Positions 1 through 9,000 of a stretch of 21,132 nucleotides of DNA are shown here, piece by piece. The stretch is from Syncephalis plumigaleata (Eukaryota > Zoopagomycota > Zoopagomycetes > Zoopagales > Piptocephalidaceae), in contig JAIXMF010000246.1 in the NCBI GenBank assembly GCA_025201365.1, positions 1 to 21,132 on the forward strand. Direction: 5' to 3'. The position numbers and the translations under genes were made by a program. Numbering within the stretch: position 1 is the first letter of the stretch; each line of letters starts with the position of its first letter. The notes beneath the pieces are model-generated. The model ran no database searches, was not told the DNA's origin, and worked only from the letters and a program-made list of their open reading frames with translations.

Positions 1-528
1 ATCACATTGATGCAACTCAACAATGGCTGGCGTACCTTGGGTGGACCGACTACCGCATCTAATCATGGCCATCCCGCGGGTGCTAGCTCCCTTGCTGCCA
101 TGTCACCGGGATCCATGATATCAGCTCCTCTTTCCTGGCCTGGTGCCACGACATCGGCTGCAAATGCTACCGGTACATCCACCAATGCCAATATCAATGG
201 CAATATGGTGTCAACTTCTATGCCTGTTGTTTCACATCCTGCCACTGCTGCTGTGGTAGCTGCTGCCAATGCTACAAAACAACAACAACAACAACAACAA
301 CAACAGCATCATCAGCATCAGCATCATCAACACCGTCATCATCCACATTTGGCTCTTAGCCCGGTAATGGCCACATCGAATCTCGCTAATCATATGGCAA
401 CTTCCAAATCCAACAACAACAACTCGACAGAACCAATGACTCCATCATTGTCACACAGTTCTACATTATCATCTAATTCGAGTGTCAATTCCGATGTTAG
501 TAATGAATCATCCAACTCGAACTACTAA
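1..528 (+). CDS. 3' end of a Q/H/N-rich protein of unknown function (5' truncated by window edge)
   Basis: The frame is open from base 1 (ATC ACA TTG ATG...) to TAA at 526-528, so the true start lies outside the window, or in an upstream exon. About 175 residues are visible and they are low-complexity: an Ala/Ser/Thr/Gly/Pro-rich part, then about 10 Gln encoded mostly by CAA (279-306), then a His/Gln-rich run (306-351), then an Asn/Ser/Thr-rich tail. There is no folded domain, membrane segment or signal peptide. Tails like this are common in fungal transcription factors and other regulators, but nothing here identifies the family. AATAAA-type signals downstream (about 929-938 and 1017-1022) fit a 3' UTR of 400-500 nt. 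I am confident of the coding frame and do not know the function. Confidence 0.7.
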   Translation: MTLMQLNNGWRTLGGPTTASNHGHPAGASSLAAMSPGSMISAPLSWPGATTSAANATGTSTNANINGNMVSTSMPVVSHPATAAVVAAANATKQQQQQQQQQHHQHQHHQHRHHPHLALSPVMATSNLANHMATSKSNNNNSTEPMTPSLSHSSTLSSNSSVNSDVSNESSNSNY

Positions 529-1109
529 AAAATGCCCTCCTCCCCTATGATAGATGAACGAATCAATAAGTTGCGCGCTATTCATCTCTCTCTCCCTCCC
601 TCTTTCTTGCTTACTTACTTACTATGTTATATGGATTCTATTACTCTTCATATAACATCCATTACACTCGTTTCTCTCTTCTTTTACTTTGCATGTTTTT
701 TCTCAGTGTGTCTCCATCAATATTCATTCTTGTCGTTTACTCCTTCTCTTGATGTTGCAGTTGTTGCAGTCATGATGGTAATTGACGGGATGATCACACA
801 TCCATTAATCTCGTTATTATTATATAGTTTTTTATTACTGTTATTGTTATTACTATGACAACACTTGGATGTTTTTATCTATTGCTTTTATTTAACAAAA
901 AATGTTATGGTAATAATAACAGTAGTAATAATAAATAAATGAATAGAGAAATATACGTGGAATGTTGTTGCATAAATATTGGTCGTTGTGTGCTCTATGA
1001 TTGTTCATAGAACAAGAATAAAAGACAATATGAGCTGTATATTCAACAATGTAAGAACAGAAGGGCAAAAGTAAGCTTTATTCCTATTGACCAACAAATA
1101 ATCCATGTA
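529..1109. other. 3' UTRs of two convergent genes
   Basis: This non-coding stretch follows the TAA at 528. It holds T/C-rich and TTA-rich simple sequence and plus-strand AATAAA-like signals at about 929-938 and 1017-1022. On the minus strand AATAAA lies at 1082-1077, about 30 nt past the stop of the peptidase-like gene. I see no gene here; an open stretch at 532-858 is composed of T-rich simple sequence. Confidence 0.6.
1077..1082 (-). terminator. Poly(A) signal AATAAA of the peptidase-like gene
   Basis: AATAAA on the minus strand, about 30 nt past the TAA at 1110. The same hexamer in the same context is kept in the duplicated fragment near 4890. Confidence 0.6.
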
Positions 1110-3489
1110 TTAAGCAGAATTCAACGACTTGACTGCCTTTCCTAGCTTGCCAATAGCGTACGATAATTTAGTAGAAATCTGATCAAGGAATAAATCGCCT
1201 AGAATGACTTGTTAATATACAGCATACATATGCTACGTTGCAATTGCTTACTTTGATCGCTAGCATCACGCACTTCCATAACAATTGTACGTGGATCAGT
1301 ACTGCTCTTTGCACTTCGAGCAGTAGCAGCACGTAGTTTGGCCACCCATTTAGCAGTATCTATCGTAAGTGGTATTAGTTAGTGCGAGTTAATCAATAAA
1401 TGGATTGATCATACTTACCCCAGTATAGTGAATCCATTTCATCAGAATAACTAATCACGAGTATGTTGGGATATGCGACATTAGGCTTGATGTTCTCGTA
1501 TGGTGAATATGATCGAATAGTCTTATAATCATCCATTGATTCGGCTGGTTTACCCCATTGAGCAATATACACGCGATTGTCAGCATTTTTCTTGTCCATT
1601 GCTACGTCCAAGACATTCAAAAGTGGTACTATAATATTAAATTAGCACTCATCACTATTCAATGTATGATCTTTACACTTACTGTCGATAATGGCCACCT
1701 TGGCAATATCAGGTTGTCTATTGAGTGCAGCACCAATAATTGTAGAACCATCGTTATAACCTTCAACTACCATTAGATTATGACTGGTATACATCTCGGA
1801 TACCAACATATTGGTGGCAGACATGAAATCATCAATAAAAGCTTGATTATTATTGTGCACCGTGGCTATGTCATCTCCAGTCAACTCTGGATCTTCTGTT
1901 CTTCTGCTATGGGCGATTGCACAGACAAATCCACGATTGAGCAATGGTACAAGCTCTGCTTTGAAGTCAACTTCGAACATAGGAGTACCACCACCATTGC
2001 CCATTACCCAAGCAGGATTCTCACCATTCTTCTGCATTCCACGCTTATAGGCAATGGTAATAGGAACGTTGACTTGATTTCCCTTGCTATCTGGCTTGCC
2101 TTTAGCATAGATAAACTCGGTAACATAATCCGATTCATTATAGTCGGGTACTGGATCTACATATGTCTTCGTTGCCTTCTTTGTCGCCATGTTGTAGGAA
2201 TAGGTTGTTCGAGGTGTGATCAATGACGAGTACTCAAATGTGAGCGTATCACTGTTGTAATCGGCTACGCCTTTATTAGCTGCTTGATATGATTTAGCTG
2301 GGAACTCGATATTATGTGACTTTGCATTAGGCTGTAATCTTCTTTCGCTGTCATAGTCGTATACGGTGACTTGCTGAGGGACTGCAACGTCATTGAATAA
2401 TACAATATGATTTCGGAAGACGGCTATATCGCTAATCTCAAGCTTAGCGTTTTCCAGTACTCGCTTATGAGCACTTTTATCATTTATCTCGTCGATATCG
2501 CATACGTATGCCGTCTTCTTCTTGGTATCACCAGAAGTGATTACGAATAAGAACTGCTTGTTCAAATGGTATACCTCCAAAGCTGATCCAGGAGATAATG
2601 TTACTGGAATAGGCACCATTTTACTTGCAGTATCACTGGTGGCATCCAAATAAAAGTATTGTGTTTTACCATCTTTTTGATATACGTTTATGAAAAAGTA
2701 TTGATTGCTGCTGGATTTCTTTATGGTAATAAATTGTGCTTTTTGATCGGTATGAATGATGCTATCTTTATCTGCAGAAGTACCCATAGTGTGTCGCATT
2801 AGGCGAGGACCATCTCGACTATAAGTTGTGTATAGAATACTTTTTCCAGTGCCACTCCATTCGACCCAGTAACCAATGTTCTCAACCTTGTCTGGAAGTA
2901 ACTTTCCAGAAGTAAGATCCTTGAACTGCAAGCTGGATATCCGCTTAATGGAATCGTATGCCTTAAAAACAACTATGGTATGATTGCCGTTTGGCTTTAC
3001 ATCAAATACGCCTCTGGTTCCCTCAGGTAGTGTACTGGTATCCAATACAACTTCTTCGGGTGCATTCGCTTCGCCTATCTTCTTTCGATAGCAGACAGGA
3101 AATTTGGTATGAGGTTGCAGCTTAGAATAATAGCTGTAATTTCCAATATATCGAAATAATATTACATGAGATTGGCTTGTCGTTTTGACCAGTTCATTAC
3201 GAATCTGATCCTTAAGCTGCTGATCCTTGGCGAGCACTTGTTGAGCATAGACCTTCTCGGCATTGAGATACTCTTTCACATCCGTACTATCCTGGCCTTC
3301 ATCCTTTATCCACTGGTAAGGATCATCGATAACCTCGCCATGGTACTTGTGCTGGAATGGTTTCGTCTTGGCCACCGGTGCTTGTTCCGACTGAGCCCCT
3401 ACAAGTGCGTGTAATGGTACAGCCGATCCAATAAGTACTGCAAAGTAGGCAAGTGCTACAAACTTGCTTGTATTACGATAGCAAAGCAT
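1110..3489 (-). CDS. Secreted oligopeptidase B / prolyl-oligopeptidase-like protein (S9A family), predicted catalytically dead
   Basis: Four exons: 3489-1683, 1628-1419, 1359-1252 and 1198-1110 (TAA), with introns of 54, 59 and 53 nt that all have GTAAG donors. They give 737 residues, usual for the family plus a signal peptide. Residues 1-32 are a hydrophobic signal sequence. The S9 N-terminal motif follows (HKYHGEVIDDPYQWIKDEG, then a helix with YLNAEKVYAQQVLA), then a beta-propeller region and a C-terminal alpha/beta-hydrolase. Exon joins restore family text: SYSPYENIK, YPNILVISYSDEMDSLYW joined to DTAKWVAKLR. The nucleophile elbow, GGSAGG in active enzymes, reads GYNDG (Asn at about 579). 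The DAGH position of the catalytic His reads DASD. The oxyanion-side YGSYG and RGGGE motifs are also altered. Family assignment is firm. Loss of peptidase activity is inferred from the missing residues; a binding or decoy role is only possible. Confidence 0.88.
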
Positions 3490-4650
3490 GTCTAACAGCT
3501 AGATAATGATTGAGGAAACGTGACGTGATGTATTGATTGTATAAACGTAAGAATGATGATAAGATATTGTAAAACAAAATAAAATAAAAGGGCAGCGCTT
3601 TAACCATCATCTACAGCAGATTGTCCTCGACATTATAAGAGGTTTGGAGTGGAACTGTCAATGCTTCAACATCGTGCTATCTATGGCCACATTTGTCACG
3701 ACAATGTGGCGTTGCATCAAGTTATTCAGGATTAGGTATGTACTGTAGTGGTTATTTCAAGTCCTGCCAATACCAATTTGACACATTCCGTCACATGTGC
3801 TTGCAATCCTTGTTATGACTGCAATGGATGTTTCATGTTGTATACGTACTCCTCAAGAGTACCTTTACCATTTGTTCGTATATTGGTGCATCGTGCTTCA
3901 CATATATTTATTGGTCCAACCTGTAACATAAACCAGTCATTATTCCATTCATCATACATATTTTTCTGTACCTATTGGGAAAGAAACTGTTAATGGACTT
4001 ATGGTGTTTACTCGATATTTGTTCTTATGAAATCACTAGAGGACTATTAGTGAAGCAAGAGCATGGTTATTTTCAGGAATGTTTGAACAATGCCGTAGAA
4101 GATGTTACTTGTACTCATATCTCCTGCTTAGTGATTATTATTGAGTAGTTGCTTGCTTATGCTTACGGCTAAAGCATCATGAATGTATTCAATAAACCTT
4201 TGGTAATATTAAAGTAAGTTTACATTGATGGCACAATAATAATAATCATGTTGAAAACAAGAACGATACGGCGAGTGTATAACTAGTACGAAGTCATTAG
4301 ATCAAACATGAAGGCAAACTGTTTATTTTAGTAATAGTTGAGAGCAGTTGCAATGGTGATGATACGAACCTATACTTCCTCTCCAAGATGGGTGGTATCT
4401 ACTGGACTGATCTAGCAAGGTACTTATCCAACCAATGAAACGGAAAAACTACAGCAAAGAAGAAAAAAAGAGAGAAAGAATAATACACGTGATGACATCA
4501 AAGAGCATTGTGCATTGTGCGAGAGGCGTATGATTCAAAAATACAAAGAGGTCAAACGTATCATAGGCAGTTGGAAGCTCCATACATCAGTCATCGATGC
4601 ACTCCAGTCAGGCAGGCAGGTTCTAACCTTCATTAGTATGATTATTGGTA
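3490..4650. other. Intergenic, AT-rich, no gene recognised
   Basis: This holds the upstream region of the peptidase-like gene (minus strand), with an A/T-rich stretch around 3565-3590 that may be promoter. An 81-codon open stretch at 3748-3993 (+) has no recognisable motif and I do not call it. I found no RNA gene. Confidence 0.5.
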
Positions 4651-4747
4651 CTAATTGCAATTTATCACGACATGTCATCGAATGATCTTACAATCATATG
4701 GACATGAACATACTTGATGGCATCTATAATACGATACGACATTCATC
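4651..4747. repeat. Dispersed direct repeat, copy A (partner at 11506-11602)
   Basis: By hand alignment these 97 bp match 11506-11602 with about 7 mismatches (about 93% identity), same orientation, 6,855 bp apart. The longest identical core is about 49 bp, from 4691 (CAATCATATGGACATGAACA...) to 4739. The pair brackets the decayed peptidase fragment and the whole micro-exon gene. I do not recognise the element. Confidence 0.8.
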
Positions 4748-4854
4748 TGGTTAATATGATCATTCCTCAAGTATTATTCTCTCTCACACATACACGTTGA
4801 CTACATGTAAATCAAATGACATACGTTTGACATTATCATTCTAATGTATGCTTG

Positions 4855-5203
4855 TTCAACAATGTAAGAATAGAAGGGCAAAAGTAAGCTTTATTCCTAT
4901 TGATCAACAAATAGTCCATGTATTAAGCAGAATTCAACGGTTTGACTGCCTTTCCTAGCTTGCCAATAGTGTACGATAATGTAACGGCGTATTTAGTAGG
5001 GAATAAATCATCCAGAATGGCTTGTTAGTATACAGCATACATATGCTACATTGCAATTGCTTACCATGTTCCTTCTCATCTCATTCCAGCATAACAATTG
5101 TACGTAGATCAGTGCTGCTCTTTGCAGTTCGAGCACCATCTATCGTAAATGACATTAGTTAGTACGAATTAATCAATAGACCGATTGACCATTCATACTT
5201 GTC
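4855..5203 (-). pseudogene. Decayed duplicate of the 3' end of the peptidase-like gene
   Basis: The segment aligns with 1042-1432, mostly at over 85% identity. It covers the 3' UTR with its AATAAA, the last exon, intron 3, exon 3, intron 2 and the edge of exon 2. The copy has lost about 30 nt that encode the W-V-A-K-L-R stretch of exon 3, carries indels in the last exon, and lost the GTAAGT donor after exon 2 (the parent reads ACTTACCCC on the plus strand, the copy ACTTGTCC). Nothing from the propeller or the 5' part of the gene is present. It is a 3'-only duplicate and cannot encode a protein. The retained introns show that it arose by DNA duplication, not by retroposition. Confidence 0.85.
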
Positions 5204-5846
5204 CAATCCTCGTATATCATCAGTCAATACAATAATGATTAAGGATTGATGTCGATACTAGTGTATACATGTACTTGTGCATAATGAATAAACTGCTATC
5301 AATAATGCTGACTAGTTGTGCCTATACAATCATTCAAACACTAGTGTATATCAATGCAGTAGATGCATGCGACGTGCAGAAGAACATCTAGATCCAATTG
5401 TTAATGGTGCCATGATGTGCTATTGAAGAATACGTATCCGTTGCAACTATCTCTCTCTCTTTCTCTCTCTTCCCTATTTCACATTTGACTACGTCCTCCG
5501 TAATCACTTGTATGTGTATCGACTCGTGTTTCCACCACTCCCATTGACCGCTGTTGTCATCACTCGCTTCCATGCTGTTGTATCGTTTAAACATTAAAGT
5601 ATAGAAACGTAGACGCTGTCTTTGTTCCTAGCATTACAGCAACACTAGACATAGTTATGACATGTTATAATCCAAGTATAATGACAACGTGTAGGAAGCA
5701 TAGTTCTAAGGATACTGACATATGTGATGAAATAGCACTCGTGTAATCAGTATTCGATGACCTCACTCGATATACAATGCTCATTCATGATACACGATAA
5801 GTAATAAGCATAGCTGGAGTAGAAGAATGCCCTATAGCATTACATA
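5204..5846. other. Intergenic, no gene recognised
   Basis: AT-rich sequence between the peptidase pseudogene and the 3' UTR of the micro-exon gene. A 68-codon minus-strand open stretch (5594-5388) runs through a CT microsatellite at about 5452-5470 and has no family signature, so I do not call it a gene. Confidence 0.5.
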
Positions 5847-5852
5847 TTTATT
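5847..5852 (-). terminator. Poly(A) signal AATAAA of the micro-exon gene
   Basis: AATAAA on the minus strand, about 175 nt past the TAG at 6025. It is a plausible 3' end for the micro-exon transcript. Confidence 0.5.
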
Positions 5853-6024
5853 CAATCAATGAACCAGCCATTATTTGATATTTATGTAATAGGACCATGG
5901 ATGAATAGACGGAAGGGACTTGTAGATATAGTTGTCGTTGCTGTACCAAGGAATAATGACTTGAATAGCATGGACACAAAAGGGTCTTGTACCAATACAT
6001 TCTTGACTTGAATACCTATAATAT

Positions 6025-9000
6025 CTACTTGATGATGTCCTCGTCTTGTTCTGTAGGCATAATGGATTAGTATGAGTATAATTATGGTGGATTATTACTT
6101 ACTGCTTAATGTTTCTTTCTGTAAAATAGAATAGTTCATATTGTCATTAATGCCTCATGCCTTATAAGAGTTGCATTAACTTACGGCTTATTATTCGTAA
6201 ACATACATAAACATGTGGTATATTATGATTAGTATCTTATATCTTATAATGCTTGTGTTAACTTACTTGCTATTATTCGTAAATATACGTGGATCGAATG
6301 ACGCATGTGATTAGCACGTCATCGATTACAATAATAATGTCAACTTACAACCTGTTTATACACGAATACATGTTGATCGAGTGACATATGCAATTAGTAT
6401 CTCATAGGGTGCAGTGAATGCGGTAACTTACGGGCTGTTATTCGTAAGGATGCATGAATCAAGTGACACATGTGATTAGTATCTCATAGGTGATTATCAA
6501 GATGGTAACTTACGCCCTGTTTACATAAGAATACGTGTTGATCAAGCGGCATACGTGATTAGTACCCCGTTCATTATGGTAAGAATAACGACTTACGATC
6601 TATTATACACAAACATATGTGATTAGTACAGCGTGCATTACAATAATAATATCAACTTACAGGCTGTTATTCGCAAGCATACGTGGATCGTGTGACATAT
6701 TACAGTTAATATTTCACGCATTACATCAATAGCAGTGTTAACTTACGTCCTATTTATACAGGAACATACATGGATCATGTGCCATATTGTGATTAATATC
6801 TCATAGGTTGCAATGATAAGTTAACTTACGGACTATCATACACAAACATATGTAATTAGTATAGCGTATATTGTAATAATGATGTCAACTTACAGGCTGT
6901 TATTCGCAAGCATACGTGGACCAAGCGTCATATTACAGTTAATATTCCACGCATTACATCAATAGCAGCATTAACTTACGCTCTATTTATACACAAGCAT
7001 AGGGTGAGTCGAATGCCATATTATGGTTAGTATTTTATAAGTTACAAACAGAATGGTAACTTACAATCTGTTATACAAAAGCATACGTGGATAGAGCGCG
7101 GCATTATGATTAGTACATCCTACCCTATAATAATCAGACTGCTCACTTACCCACTGGTATACACAGGCATACGTGGACCGAGTGGCATATGTAATTAGTA
7201 CTTTATCGATTACACTAGCAGTGTTAACTTACGCCCTATTTATACACGAATGCGTGGTGATCGAATGCCGTATGCAATTAGTATCTCATAAGTTACAAAC
7301 AGAACGATAACTTACGGGCTGTTATACACAAACATACGGCATATTGTTATTAGCATGACGAACATTACAATAATAAAGTAAGCTTACAGGTGTCTATAGG
7401 TAAGCATACGTGTACCGAGTGGCATATCGTGATTAGTGCCCCATAGACTACAAATAGAATGATAACTTACGCCCTGTTATATACAAGCATACATGGGTCG
7501 AGCGTCATTTACAGTTAGTATTGCGTGCATTACACCAATAGCAGTGTTGACTTACGTTCTATTTATACACGGGCATAGGATGAACCATATGGCATATGCA
7601 ATTAGTATATCATAGGTTATGAACAGAATGGAAACTTACACTCTATTATAAATGAGCGTACGTGGACCGAGTGGCATATCGTGATTAGTGCCTCATTCAT
7701 TACAATCGAAGCGGTAACTTACAAACTATCATACACAAATATAGATGAAGTGTATGTCATACGTAATTAGTACATTCATTCATTACGATCATAAATGTAA
7801 CTTACCATCTGTTATACAAAGCATACATGGACCGGATGCCACATCATCATTAGTACACCATAATTTATAACTGGAGTGCTAACTTACACACTGTTATACC
7901 GGGACATACATAAAGATCAAATGCCACATCATGATTAGTATGGCTTACATTGGATTGGAATGATTACTTACGCCCTATCATACAAGAACGTATGTGGATC
8001 GTGTGTCAAATTGTGGTTAGTATTTCGTTCATTACGATCAGAATAATGACTTACTTTCTATAATGCAGGAACGTATATGAACCATGTGCCACATTGTGAT
8101 CAGTACATTCATATATTACGGTTATAAATGACAACTTACGCCCTATCATACAAGAAATCATGTGCCACGTTACAATTAGTACATTCATTCACTACGGTCA
8201 GAATAATGACTTACGTTCTATCATACACAAATATACGTGGATCATGTGCCATATTGTGGTTAGTATTGAATACGCTGTAGTCAGAACGGTAACTTACTTC
8301 CTATTGTCCAGAAACATATATGGATTCATGTGCCAGATTACGATTAGTATACCGTAGATTGTAACCGAAATGTTAACTTACAAACTATCATACAGAAACA
8401 TATGTATGGGTTGTGTGTCATACCATAATTAGTACCTCGTTCATTCATTATGGCCAGAATGATTACTTACATGCTATCATACGAGAACGTATGTGGATCA
8501 TGTGGCATACTATCATTAGTACTCCATTCATTACAGTCAGAATGGTCACTTACCATCTATCATACAAGAACATACGTGGATCGTGTGCCATGCTGTGATT
8601 AGTACATTCATAGACCAAGATCAGAAATGATAGCCTACCTCCTATTGTGTACGAAGATATGTGGATCATGTGCCGTATTATAATTAGTACCTCATTCATT
8701 ACGGTCGGAATGATTACTTACATACTATCATACACAAACATATGTGGATTATGTGTCAATAATTTGGTTAGTACATCAGGTATTACTGTCAGAATGATTA
8801 CTTACAGTCTATCATAGAGGAACATATGTGGATCATGTGTCATATCATAATTAGTATCTCGTTCATTGCGGTCGGATTAATGACTTACTTTCTATCATAC
8901 AAGAACATATGTGAATTGTATGCCATAGTATGATTAGTACATTTATAGATTACGATCAGAAATGATAACTCACTCCCTATCATACACAGATATACGGAAA

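Noticed and set aside
532-858. 108-codon hydrophobic plus-strand open stretch
   Set aside because: T-rich simple sequence in a 3' UTR gives artificial Leu/Phe/Ser runs.
1780-2226. 148-codon plus-strand open stretch
   Set aside because: Antisense shadow of the well-supported peptidase-like coding exon.
3748-3993. 81-codon plus-strand open stretch
   Set aside because: No motif, homology or splice context; upstream region of the peptidase-like gene.
5388-5594. 68-codon minus-strand open stretch
   Set aside because: Runs through a CT microsatellite and has no recognisable features.
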